Shown here piece after piece: positions 18,423 through 26,794 of a stretch of DNA of 42,363 bases. Position 1 is the first letter of the stretch, and every line of letters begins with the position of its first letter. The notes beneath the pieces are model-generated. The model saw nothing but the letters and a program-made list of their open reading frames with translations. It did not search any database and was not told the origin of the DNA. The position numbers and the translations under genes were made by a program. The DNA lies in NCBI RefSeq assembly GCF_000613905.1, contig NZ_BAJW01000031.1:1-42363 (forward strand), given 5' to 3'. The DNA is from Acetobacter persici JCM 25330 (lineage in GTDB: Bacteria; Pseudomonadota; Alphaproteobacteria; Acetobacterales; Acetobacteraceae).

Positions 18423-19580
18423 TTATTGCGCAGCAGGGGCGGTAAACCGGGTAATGCTAAACGGCGCGAGGGGGATCTCTGTCTGTCCCGTTGCCAGAAG
18501 GTCTGCCATAGTGGCTCCTACACCCGGCCCAAGCTGGAACCCGTGCCCGCAAAAGCCAAAGGCATAATAAAGACCCGAAACGCGGCCACTGGGACCCATG
18601 ACAGGCAGATCGTCATTGGTATAGCCTTCAATGCCAGTCCAAGTGCGGATCACGCGCAGGCGGGCAAAATCAGGCAGGATACGTTCCAGATGCGGCATTT
18701 GGCGCACGGTATTCAGCGGGTCTAGTCGGGCGCGTTTGGCTACAAGGTCCACAGTGCCGCGGAGGCCGCCGCCAAAAACAATATTGCCGCGTTCCACCTG
18801 CCGGAGATACACGCCTTCTTCTTCAACCCATGACGCATACCCGATTACCGGGTGAATGCGGTAGGGTACAGGTTCTGTTACCCCCATTTGCGGGGCTTTG
18901 GGGGTTAGTGGCAGATCTTCACCAAACGCTGCGGCCATTTTCTGCCCCCAAGCGCCGCTTGAGATTTGTAGCAGAGGGGCAGTAAAACGCTGGCCTTTGG
19001 CCGTTTCCACCACAAAATCTTCAGATGTGCGAGTGATGTTGGTGACTTCCGCACCCTCTAGCACGGTGGCACCAACTCGCCGTGCCGCGCGACCAAAGGC
19101 GGGAGCTGCAAGACGGGGGTTGGCATGGCCATCAAGAGGAGAGAAGGACGCGCAGTCCACATCCGGGGAAAGCATGGGGAAACGCTCTATGGCCTTGCGT
19201 CCGCTGTAAAGCTCCAGTTCCAGACTGTAAGGTTTGCAGTCCCGCGCATACTGCTCCAACCGCGCGCTGTCCTGTTGCTTGAAGGCGACACGTACGTGCC
19301 CACTCGGCAGAAATTCGACGTCTTCTCCAATCAGTTCAGGTAACCGGCCCCAGATCGCACGGGAGCGGTTGGCAAGCGGCAGCTGTGGCAAAAAGCGCCC
19401 TTGGCGGCGGACATTGCCAAAATTAGTGCCAGATGCATATTGGCCCACAAGATCACGTTCAAGCAGAATAACCGAAAGCCCACGCTGGCGTGCAAAGAAA
19501 GCAGTCGCGGCTCCCATCAGGCCGCCGCCGACAATAATGACATCGGCCCGCGCGGTGGTGGGGGTAACAGGCTGGCTCAT
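18423..19580 (-). CDS. FAD-dependent dehydrogenase beta subunit (DAO family, HcnC/OoxB-like)
   Basis: A 385-residue flavoprotein. The FAD-binding motif VIIVGGGLMGAATAFFARQR lies at about residues 15-34, followed by ERDLVGQYASGTNFGNVRRQ, which carries the pattern seen in the beta subunits of opine oxidases, D-hydroxyproline dehydrogenases and HcnC. Near the end GFCGHGFQLGPGVGATMADL gives the second FAD contact. The start overlaps the alpha gene stop by four bases (ATGA), and the three genes gamma-alpha-beta are contiguous, as in known heterotrimers where this subunit holds the oxidation site. Substrate candidates are opines or cyclic imino acids; the sequence does not separate them. Confidence 0.85.
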   Translation of the reverse strand: MSQPVTPTTARADVIIVGGGLMGAATAFFARQRGLSVILLERDLVGQYASGTNFGNVRRQGRFLPQLPLANRSRAIWGRLPELIGEDVEFLPSGHVRVAFKQQDSARLEQYARDCKPYSLELELYSGRKAIERFPMLSPDVDCASFSPLDGHANPRLAAPAFGRAARRVGATVLEGAEVTNITRTSEDFVVETAKGQRFTAPLLQISSGAWGQKMAAAFGEDLPLTPKAPQMGVTEPVPYRIHPVIGYASWVEEEGVYLRQVERGNIVFGGGLRGTVDLVAKRARLDPLNTVRQMPHLERILPDFARLRVIRTWTGIEGYTNDDLPVMGPSGRVSGLYYAFGFCGHGFQLGPGVGATMADLLATGQTEIPLAPFSITRFTAPAAQ

Positions 19581-20959
19581 GTCATAATCCCCCGGATTTT
19601 GGCGGGTAGCGGTTTGATCGGGGCAGCGCTACGGATGCGCCCGGCCTCTTCAATAGGGATGTTACGGGCCGCAGCCAGAATTTCGGCTCCCGCCAGTCCG
19701 CACATGCGACCCTGGCACCGGCCCATGCCCACACGGACAAAAGCCTTAGCACGGTTTATTTCCGGCGCATCCAGCGGGCCTGCTGCGCGGCGAATGTCCC
19801 CCGCAGTCACGTTTTCACAGCGGCAGATCACGGTTTCATCCGGCAGATCAGCCGCATTTTTCCAGGGCCAGGGGAAACCTGTTTCCAGCCCGTGCCGGAA
19901 GGCATTCATGGGCTTGAGTGCGTCACGAAGCGCTCGACCTCTTTTGGGCCACAGGGCGGCCTAGGTCTGCAAGGCACCGCAAAGCAGCAAGCTCTCCGGC
20001 GCTTTCCGCAGCATCCGCACCCCGGATGCCTGCGCCGTCACCCGCCAGATAAATTCCTTTTTGTGAAGTTGCGCCATCCTCGTCCGTGACGGGCAACCAT
20101 TGGCGGGAGAGCGCATCAAATGCAAAATCACATTTTAGCAGGTCGGCAAGCTGTGTTTCCGATCGCAGGCCATATCCTATCCCCACAGCATCACCCTCAG
20201 TATGGCGAAGCTGCCCCCGGGCAGTGCGCCATGTGATGCCACGCACCCTCAGATCCGTGTCGTATTCCTGCTTTTCCACCCTAACTGGCGCGATGCTGCA
20301 TGGAGCGGCACGCCGGCTCGCAGCAGGTCGGCCATGTAACGTATGCCCTGCGTCAGTATGGCAGGGCGATGGCGCAGACCGCTCAGCCCCTTCATGCGTG
20401 TTTTGAAAGACGATGTATCCAGCACAGCACGTGGTTTGACGCCTGCGCGGAGATACTGCCAGGCAACCAAATAGAGCAGCGGCCCTGTTCCCATGAAGAT
20501 GGGTGCGGCTCCAATGGTGCAGGCCTGTGCCTTAAGCGCAATCTGGGCGCCTCCCAGCGTGAACACGCCCGGTAAGGTCCAGCCAGGGCAGGGCATGATG
20601 CGGTCCGTGGCTCCCGCAGCAATAATCATGGCGTCAAAGGGCAGGGCTTGAACGTGCTGATGATGCTCTGTCAGCAACTGGTTGCTGGAGACGCCCCACG
20701 CCAGCGTTTCAGGGCGGTAGTCTATATGCGGTAAAAGGGCTTCAAACGCAGTGTGCAGGGCTGTCGCGGAGCGTGCAGAGGCCCCGTACAGCTTGGACGC
20801 AGGGCGTGAGAAATTTTCTGGCTGCCTGCGGTAAATCTGGCCGCCCTGCTGGCGGTTTTCATCCAGCACAACGGGGCAAATGCCGGCCTGAGCGAGAGTT
20901 TGCGCGGCGCGTGTGCCCGCAGGCCCGGCACCCACAACAATGACTACTGGCTTGTCCAT
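19577..20959 (-). pseudogene. Dehydrogenase alpha subunit (HcnB/OoxA-like), two frameshifts
   Basis: A FAD/NAD(P)-binding protein of about 460 residues. It begins VVIVVGAGPAGTRAAQTLAQ and has a second nucleotide-binding region near GAAPIFMGTGPLLYLVA. The middle contains GIYLAGDGAGIRGADAAESA, the FAD site. The C-terminus has a BFD-like [2Fe-2S] domain with ICRCENV and GRCQGRMC. The frame changes twice: at about 20280, where LHAASRQ should continue into VEKQEYDTDLRVRGITW, and back at about 19935-19950, before GRALRDALKPMNAF. The shifts have opposite sign, so the ends share a frame but the roughly 110-residue middle does not. As written the subunit would be non-functional. It overlaps gamma by 16 bases and beta by four. 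Confidence 0.85.
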
Positions 20960-21243
20960 GGCACCTCTGCTGTCACAATACGCATGCCGGAAGAGACAGG
21001 GGTGGAGCAGGCGCGCAGTTCATTGCCATTTTCTGTCCACACACGGCAGTCCTGACAGGCTCCCATAAGGCAGAAGCCAGCTCTGGGTTTCTGATCGAAT
21101 TCATTCAGGCGGAGTTGGCTGCCTGCCAGGAGCAGGGCTGTCAGGAGCGTGTCTCCTTCAAGCGCGGTGACAGGCTGTCCGTCGACTGTAATGGTGATGT
21201 GTGGCCGCTCCGCTTCAGCCACACGCCGGAAAAGTCCCTTCAT
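20944..21243 (-). CDS. Small [2Fe-2S] dehydrogenase gamma subunit (HcnA-like)
   Basis: A 99-residue ferredoxin-like protein. The cysteines in GFCLMGACQDCRVW and a fourth in LRACST form the binding set of the small iron-sulfur subunit of heterotrimeric opine oxidase/D-hydroxyproline dehydrogenase/hydrogen-cyanide synthase complexes. Residues 15-45 (ITITVDGQPVTALEGDTLL) are the plant-ferredoxin-type beta-grasp start. AGGAGG lies ten bases before the ATG. It is the first gene of the three-subunit set and passes electrons between the flavin subunits, by family knowledge. Confidence 0.85.
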   Translation of the reverse strand: MKGLFRRVAEAERPHITITVDGQPVTALEGDTLLTALLLAGSQLRLNEFDQKPRAGFCLMGACQDCRVWTENGNELRACSTPVSSGMRIVTAEVPWTSQ

Positions 21244-21300
21244 GCGGGAATAACCTCCTGCCGTGTGCCCTGGCGGACATATGCGCCAGGGCAGAGTGCT

Positions 21301-22680
21301 TCAGGCAATCGCTGCGGCGATATCCTTGTCGTCCAGAAGTGCATTCAATACACTTTCGATACGGTCGCACAGAATGTCTGTTTCTTCCAGTGTCAGACAA
21401 AGTGGCGGGGCCAGCCCAATGATATCATCGCCAAACGCCCGGAACAGAACACCTTTTTCGTAGCCGATTTTGGCGACCTTTTTGGAGATGCCAAGAGAGG
21501 TCGCCGGTTTGGTTTTGGCGGCCTTGTCTGTCACCAGTTCGATGGCGCCCAGCATCCCGATTGAGCGTGCGTCCCCAACCAGAGGATGATCTTTCATTGC
21601 GGCAAGGCGCGTGGCCAGATGGTGTCCCGACTTCATGCCGTTGTCCAGCAGGCCGTTCTGATACAGATCCAGCACGGCAACGCCAATGGCGGCACTCACC
21701 GGATGCGCGCTGTAGGTCATACCATGCCCTACAGCAACGCCCGGCGGAGTGGCATCACGGATGGTGGCATACATGCCCTCACTCATGAACACGGCTCCCA
21801 TGGGGGCGTAGCCTGAGGTCAGACCTTTGGCGACTGTCATCATGTCCGGCACAACGCCTTCGTGCTCACAGGCAAACAGCGGTCCTGTGCGTCCAAAGCC
21901 CGTGATTACTTCATCGGTAACAAACAGGATATCCAGATCCCGGCAGGCATTGCGCATGGCTGTCAGCCAGCCTTTGGGGGGAATGGCAACGCCACCGGAC
22001 CCCTGAACCGGTTCGCAGAAGAAGGCCGCAACATGCTCAGGCCCGCCCAGTTCAGCCACCTTGTTGCGCAGGTCGACAACGGAGGCCGCAATAATGGCCG
22101 CTGCATCCGGCCCGTCAGGGTGGCGGTATGGGTCGGGGCTGGAAATATGGTGCTGCCATGCCAGCGGCACATCTGCATCGCGATGGAAGGCGGCAAGGGC
22201 CGTCAGCCCGGCACCCGTATAGGTGCTGCCGTGGTAGCCGCGTGCAAGGCCGATAACATGGCGTTTGCCCGGCGTGCCGCGTGCGTGCTGGTAAAAGCGG
22301 ATGAAGCGCAGGGCGCTGTCCACGGCATCAGACCCGCCCTGCGAGAAGAAGACGCGATTGAGATCACCTGGTGTGACGGCAGCAAGGCGAGAGGCGAGGG
22401 TGATGGCACTTTCGCTCGCAAAGCCAAAATAGCCGGTGGCATAAGGTAGGCGTGCCATCTGTTCTGTGGCGGCCTGCACAACGCTCTGCTGGCCGTAGCC
22501 AACGTTGACGCACCATAGACCAGCAAAGCCATCAAGCAGCGTGTTGCCATCAATATCCGTCAGCCATGCGCCCTTGCCGGACTGGAGAATGCGGGGGCCG
22601 TATTCTTCCTGATCACGCCATGATGAGACCGGATGGATGAGGTGAGCGCGATCAAGTGCGGCGAGTGTCTCTGGAGTCAT
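21301..22680 (-). CDS. Class III PLP aminotransferase (omega-amino acid/putrescine-pyruvate type)
   Basis: A 459-residue cytoplasmic enzyme. Fold-type I class III features are WLTDIDGNTLLDGFAGLWCV near residue 40, FFSQGGSDAVDSALRF near 118, the YHGSTYTGA glycine loop near 150, the pyridine-contact aspartate in FVTDEVITGFGRTG near 255, and the PLP-lysine in TVAKGLTSGYAPMGAV near 285. Length and motifs match omega-amino acid:pyruvate and putrescine/spermidine transaminases. It would convert an amine or amino acid to the aldehyde used by an aldehyde dehydrogenase, one of which is divergently encoded 242 bases away. It is the first gene of the minus-strand block. The exact amine is unresolved. 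Confidence 0.85.
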   Translation of the reverse strand: MTPETLAALDRAHLIHPVSSWRDQEEYGPRILQSGKGAWLTDIDGNTLLDGFAGLWCVNVGYGQQSVVQAATEQMARLPYATGYFGFASESAITLASRLAAVTPGDLNRVFFSQGGSDAVDSALRFIRFYQHARGTPGKRHVIGLARGYHGSTYTGAGLTALAAFHRDADVPLAWQHHISSPDPYRHPDGPDAAAIIAASVVDLRNKVAELGGPEHVAAFFCEPVQGSGGVAIPPKGWLTAMRNACRDLDILFVTDEVITGFGRTGPLFACEHEGVVPDMMTVAKGLTSGYAPMGAVFMSEGMYATIRDATPPGVAVGHGMTYSAHPVSAAIGVAVLDLYQNGLLDNGMKSGHHLATRLAAMKDHPLVGDARSIGMLGAIELVTDKAAKTKPATSLGISKKVAKIGYEKGVLFRAFGDDIIGLAPPLCLTLEETDILCDRIESVLNALLDDKDIAAAIA

Positions 22681-22922
22681 GACGTTTGAGGTCCGTTGTG
22701 TTGTTGCCCGTTGTTTTCCTATGCGGTTGGTGGGAAAAATATGGTGCCATAAGCCAAGGATGTGGAAGTGGATTGTGCTGTTCTGGGTCGCAGGTCAGTA
22801 AGAATGCGTTAAAGTGCCATAAGGCCCGTTTTAACGTTTGCATCAGGGTGCAGATCAAGGAAAATACGATACCGCAATGACCTGACAGATGTTTGTGCCA
22901 TAAGGGTGCAGGGGAAAAGAGC
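22681..22922. promoter_or_regulatory. Divergent promoter region with three GTGCCATAAG repeats
   Basis: The 242-bp region between the aminotransferase and aldehyde dehydrogenase starts must hold both promoters. It contains three exact copies of GTGCCATAAG, at 22744-22753, 22814-22823 and 22895-22904, all in the same direction, 70 and 81 bases apart. The last lies 19 bases before the aldehyde dehydrogenase GTG. They look like repeated operator sites, for example for the Lrp-type protein, which favours multiple spaced sites. The binder is inferred. Confidence 0.55.
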
Positions 22923-24401
22923 GTGACCGATCTCAGCTTTCGTCCAGAAGATATCACACTGCCTGCCGGGCATTTTCTGTCTGGAAAGATTGTTCCAGGA
23001 GGAAAGGATATTGCTGTCACCAGTCCTGGCCATGGTCGTATTCTGGGTTATGTGCCTGAGGCTGGCCCGGATCTGGTGAATGAGGCAGCACAAACTGCTG
23101 CCCGCGTGCAGCGCGAAAGCGGTTGGGCGACCTGCGCTCCGCGGGAGCGGGCACGGGTGCTGCGGCGCTGGGCCGACCTTGTTGAGCAGCACGGTATGGA
23201 ACTGGCCCGGCTTGAAACAGTGTGCTCTACGCGCCCCATTGTACAGACAGTCGGATGGGATATTCCATTCCTTGCTGAAGGGATAAGATTCTTTTCAGAA
23301 TATTGTGATAAGATTGGCGGAGATGTGGCCGCGACGTCTGCCAACCTTCTGGGGATGACAGTCTACGAGCCTTACGGCGTGACCGGCGCGATTGCTCCGT
23401 GGAACTTTCCGCTTGTCATGGCAAGTTGGAAGATTGTGCCCTCTCTTGCTGCCGGGAATGGAACAGTTCTCAAACCTTCTGAAATGACACCGTTTTCTGC
23501 CGTCCGGCTGGCTGAGCTTGCGGTGGAAGCCGGGCTGCCTGCGGGGCTGTTCAATGTGGTGCAGGGTACGGGACTGGCAACGGGGGAGGTTCTCTGCCGT
23601 CATCCGAATATTGGCAAGCTGAGCTTTACCGGCTCTACGCGCACGGGTATTGCCGTCATGAAAGCGGCGGCAGAAAGCGGGCCTAAGCCTGTAACATTGG
23701 AACTGGGGGGCAAAAGCCCGCAGCTGGTGTTTGATGATATTTCTTCCGTCGATGAGGTTGCAGACCGCATTTTCCGGGCCTTTACTGGTAATGCCGGACA
23801 AGTGTGTGTGACAGGCTCACGCCTGATCGTGCAGCGGGGCGTAGCAAAACTATTGATCAAGGCTCTCGTGGCCAAGTGCAGTCAGGTTGCGGCTCATGCT
23901 CCGTGGGAAGCGGTCGCTAGCTATTCGCCCATCATTTCGGAACCGCAGGCCCATCGTATCCTGAATCTTGTTGAAAGCAGTGTGCAGGCCGGTGCCCAAA
24001 CCCTTGCGCCCTGCCTACGCATGAACAGTGAGGAAGGCGGCATTTTCCTTTCGCCGGGTATCCTGATGGTGACGGATACATACTCACCCGTGTGGCAGGA
24101 AGAGGTGTTTGGCCCCGTTCTGGCTGTGCAGATTTTTGATGAGGATGATGAGGCTTTTGCTCTGGCCGAGCATCCGGTTTACGGGCTGGCTGCGGGGGTT
24201 CATACCGCCAGCATGTCCAGAGCCATGCGAGCCATTCGTACGCTCAAGGCAGGTACGGTCTGGGTCAATCGTTATGGTCGGTCGTCAGACTTTGTAATTC
24301 CGACTGGCGGGTTTGGAGGGTCAGGCATTGGCAAGGATTTAGGGCGGCAAGCTTTCGAGACCAATCTGCGACTTAAAAGCGTGTTGATGGCAGCGGAGTA
24401 A
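22923..24401 (+). CDS. Aldehyde dehydrogenase (PuuC/AldA-like)
   Basis: About 492 residues from a GTG at 22923 with a purine-rich site (aggggaaaagagc) upstream; an earlier TTG at 22893 is less likely because it falls inside the third operator-like repeat. It shows IAPWNFPLVMASWKIVPSLA (about 148), the Rossmann FTGSTRTGIAVM (about 222), the general base in LELGGKSPQLVF (about 248) and the catalytic cysteine in NAGQVCVTGSRLIV (about 283). EEVFGPVLAV is also present. It oxidises an aldehyde, likely from the aminotransferase or amine oxidase, to an acid with NAD(P). It is the first gene of a plus-strand operon with the M20 hydrolase eight bases on. PuuC-like is the best fit; the substrate is unresolved. 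Confidence 0.85.
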   Translation: MTDLSFRPEDITLPAGHFLSGKIVPGGKDIAVTSPGHGRILGYVPEAGPDLVNEAAQTAARVQRESGWATCAPRERARVLRRWADLVEQHGMELARLETVCSTRPIVQTVGWDIPFLAEGIRFFSEYCDKIGGDVAATSANLLGMTVYEPYGVTGAIAPWNFPLVMASWKIVPSLAAGNGTVLKPSEMTPFSAVRLAELAVEAGLPAGLFNVVQGTGLATGEVLCRHPNIGKLSFTGSTRTGIAVMKAAAESGPKPVTLELGGKSPQLVFDDISSVDEVADRIFRAFTGNAGQVCVTGSRLIVQRGVAKLLIKALVAKCSQVAAHAPWEAVASYSPIISEPQAHRILNLVESSVQAGAQTLAPCLRMNSEEGGIFLSPGILMVTDTYSPVWQEEVFGPVLAVQIFDEDDEAFALAEHPVYGLAAGVHTASMSRAMRAIRTLKAGTVWVNRYGRSSDFVIPTGGFGGSGIGKDLGRQAFETNLRLKSVLMAAE

Positions 24402-24408
24402 GCAGACA

Positions 24409-25578
24409 ATGCAGCCACAATTTCCTGATGTAGCATTTCTGACAGAGTTGAGACGAGACCTGCATACGCATCCGGAACTCCGGTTTGAGGAGAAGAGGAC
24501 AGCCTCCCTCGTGGGGGAGCATCTCCGCAGGCTAGGGTATGAGCCTCATACAGGCCTGGCCAGAACAGGTGTGGTGGCAACGCTGGACACAGGCAGCCCC
24601 GGTCCCGCCATCATGCTGCGTGCAGATATGGATGCCTTGCCCATCAGCGAAACAGGCAAGGCTCCGTGGGCCTCTCGTGCAGAAGGGGTTATGCATGCCT
24701 GTGGGCATGATGGGCATACCGTCATGCTGCTTGGTGCTGCGGCCGCTCTGGCTTCAGACCCGCCCTCATACGGAAAGATCCATTTCGTGTTTCAGCCCGG
24801 TGAAGAGGGAGGGGCTGGCGCACAGGTCATGATCGATGAAGGCCTGTTCAGACTTTTTCCGACGGATTACTGTTTTGGGTTGCACAACTGGCCGGCCCTG
24901 CCGGCTGGGCAACTGGCCGTACGCTCCGGGCCAATTATGGCGGGCGGGTGGCGTTTTGTTATCGAGATTATAGGAAAAGGCTCTCACGCGGCTCAGCCGC
25001 ATCTGGGGCGGGACCCTCTGACGGTCGGTGCGGCCGTGGTGCAGGAGGCTCAGATGCTGGTCGCGCGGCGCACCGATCCGATTATTCCAGCCGTTGTGTC
25101 TTTCTGTATTTTTGATGCTGGCACAACGGATAACATCCTGCCTGAGAGAGCGCGACTGGCCGGTACCCTGCGCGCTCTGGCACCCAGTGTTCTGGACGAT
25201 CTCAAGGATGGACTTCAGCATCTCTGTGATGGGCTGGCCGTGGCGCATGGCGTGACGATTTCAGTTCGCTTTCACCAGCCTTATCCGGTTACAGTCAATG
25301 AGGATATGGCCACTCGTCTTGCAGGGAAAGCCATGCAGGCGCTGGAGGCGGCAGAAGGCGGTCCAGCTCCAGACTTGAACATTGCGCCCAGTCTGGCCTC
25401 GGAAGATTTTGGTTTCATGCTTCGGCAGAAGCCTGGCGCATATGCCATGATAGGCAATGGATCCTCTTCCAAGCTCCATTCTCCTGACTATGATTTTAAT
25501 GATGATGTCATTCAGCGTGGTGTCCGATACTGGCACACGCTTGCCCACATCTGTGCAGCATCGGCGGCTGCGGGCTGA
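24409..25578 (+). CDS. M20-family amidohydrolase (HipO/AmhX-type)
   Basis: A 389-residue zinc hydrolase of the M20D group. Metal-site motifs are LRADMDALPI (about 72-81), HACGHDGHTVM (about 101), FQPGEEGGAGAQVM (about 131) and, near the C-terminus, SLASEDFGFML. A dimerisation domain with GKGSHAAQPHLGRDPL (about 190) is present. The family cleaves N-acyl or N-carbamoyl amino acids such as hippurate, N-acetylamino acids or amidated auxins. Here it probably releases an amino acid or acid from an N-acylated intermediate. Note the GNAT acetyltransferase in the opposite block, which could make such a compound. No signal peptide is seen. Confidence 0.85.
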   Translation: MQPQFPDVAFLTELRRDLHTHPELRFEEKRTASLVGEHLRRLGYEPHTGLARTGVVATLDTGSPGPAIMLRADMDALPISETGKAPWASRAEGVMHACGHDGHTVMLLGAAAALASDPPSYGKIHFVFQPGEEGGAGAQVMIDEGLFRLFPTDYCFGLHNWPALPAGQLAVRSGPIMAGGWRFVIEIIGKGSHAAQPHLGRDPLTVGAAVVQEAQMLVARRTDPIIPAVVSFCIFDAGTTDNILPERARLAGTLRALAPSVLDDLKDGLQHLCDGLAVAHGVTISVRFHQPYPVTVNEDMATRLAGKAMQALEAAEGGPAPDLNIAPSLASEDFGFMLRQKPGAYAMIGNGSSSKLHSPDYDFNDDVIQRGVRYWHTLAHICAASAAAG

Positions 25579-25625
25579 TTGAAACACACACTCTCCAGAT
25601 TCTGGCAGATAAGGATACAACGTGC

Positions 25626-26693
25626 ATGAAAACTTATGATATTGCTGTCATTCCGGGTGATGGAATTGGCGTGGAAGTTATGCCCGAAGCTCTGCGTGTG
25701 CTGGAGCGTGTGGCTGATGTCTGTGGCTTTGGCCTGAAATTTCGAAATTATGACTGGAATTGTGAAACATGGCTGCGTACCGGCCAGATGATGCCGGATG
25801 ACGGCATTGACCAGCTTTCACAAAGTGATTCCATTCTGCTGGGTGCTGTCGGTTTTCCGTCTGTACCAGATCATATTTCGCTGTGGGGACTACTCATTCC
25901 CATTCGGCGGGAATTTCATCAGTACGTCAATCTGCGGCCTGTCCGACTTTTGCCCGGCATTCCATGTCCATTAGCTAATAAAAAGCCCGGTGATATCGAT
26001 TTTTGGATTGTGCGGGAAAACTGTGAGGGCGAGTATTCTCAGGTTGGTGGCGTGTTTGGTGAAGGCACTCCATCCGAAGGTGCCATGCAGACTGCCGTAT
26101 TTACCCGGTACGGAACGGACAGAATTCTCCGTTATGCGTTTGAGTATGCGCGCAAGCTGGGGCGACCGCATGTGACATCCGCAACCAAATCCAATGGCCT
26201 CTTCCACTCCATGCCTTACTGGGATTCCCGTTTTGCGGCGATAGGGAAGGACTATCCCGATGTCAGCATGGACCAGTATCACATTGATATTCTCGCAGCC
26301 CGCTTTGTCATGTCTCCAGAACGGTTTGACGTGGTGGTAGGGAGCAACCTTTTTGGGGATATTCTCTCAGACCTCGGCCCCGGTATTACGGGCACCATTG
26401 CGGTGGCTCCGTCAGCCAATATCAACCCCGAGCGAAAATATCCCTCTATGTTCGAGCCGGTTCATGGGTCTGCACCTGATATCGCCGGACGCTTCATCGC
26501 CAACCCCGTTGGGCAGATCTGGGCTGCAGCCATGATGCTGGAGCATCTGGGTGAGCCGGAAGCCGCCAGCCTTGTGATGAAGGCGATTGAAAAGGCGCTG
26601 GAAGACCCGATGACGCCACGCACGCCAGATATGGGCGGCACGGCTGGAACACGTGAATTGGGGAGCGCCATCACCGATAATATTGTCCCCTAA
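25626..26693 (+). CDS. ttuC: Tartrate/D-malate-type dehydrogenase (isocitrate/isopropylmalate family)
   Basis: A 355-residue beta-decarboxylating dehydrogenase. The N-terminus YDIAVIPGDGIGVEVMPEAL is the family nucleotide region. LLIPIRREFHQYVNLRPVRL holds the substrate-binding arginines, SATKSNGLFHSMPYWD the catalytic lysine region, and VVGSNLFGDILSDLGPGITG the Mg-binding aspartates. MFEPVHGSAPDIAG is the cofactor loop. LWGLLIPIRREFHQY is characteristic of tartrate dehydrogenase/decarboxylase and D-malate dehydrogenase rather than LeuB. AAGGA precedes the ATG. It ends the ALDH-M20-TtuC operon and probably oxidises a 2-hydroxydicarboxylate. The symbol is by similarity. Confidence 0.8.
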   Translation: MKTYDIAVIPGDGIGVEVMPEALRVLERVADVCGFGLKFRNYDWNCETWLRTGQMMPDDGIDQLSQSDSILLGAVGFPSVPDHISLWGLLIPIRREFHQYVNLRPVRLLPGIPCPLANKKPGDIDFWIVRENCEGEYSQVGGVFGEGTPSEGAMQTAVFTRYGTDRILRYAFEYARKLGRPHVTSATKSNGLFHSMPYWDSRFAAIGKDYPDVSMDQYHIDILAARFVMSPERFDVVVGSNLFGDILSDLGPGITGTIAVAPSANINPERKYPSMFEPVHGSAPDIAGRFIANPVGQIWAAAMMLEHLGEPEAASLVMKAIEKALEDPMTPRTPDMGGTAGTRELGSAITDNIVP

Positions 26694-26711
26694 GAGCATT
26701 TTCCTGCTCTT
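26692..26711 (+). terminator. Short hairpin at the end of the ttuC operon
   Basis: AAGAGCA (26692-26698) and TGCTCTT (26705-26711) pair around a six-base loop, starting within the TAA stop codon. There is no strong T run after it, so termination is probable, not certain. Confidence 0.45.
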
Positions 26712-26794
26712 CAATGGCTCCGGTTTGGATGGGTGTAGATAGTGGGCAGTGGAAACAGATTTTGGATCTGACGTTCTTTCTTTCACCTACGGCG

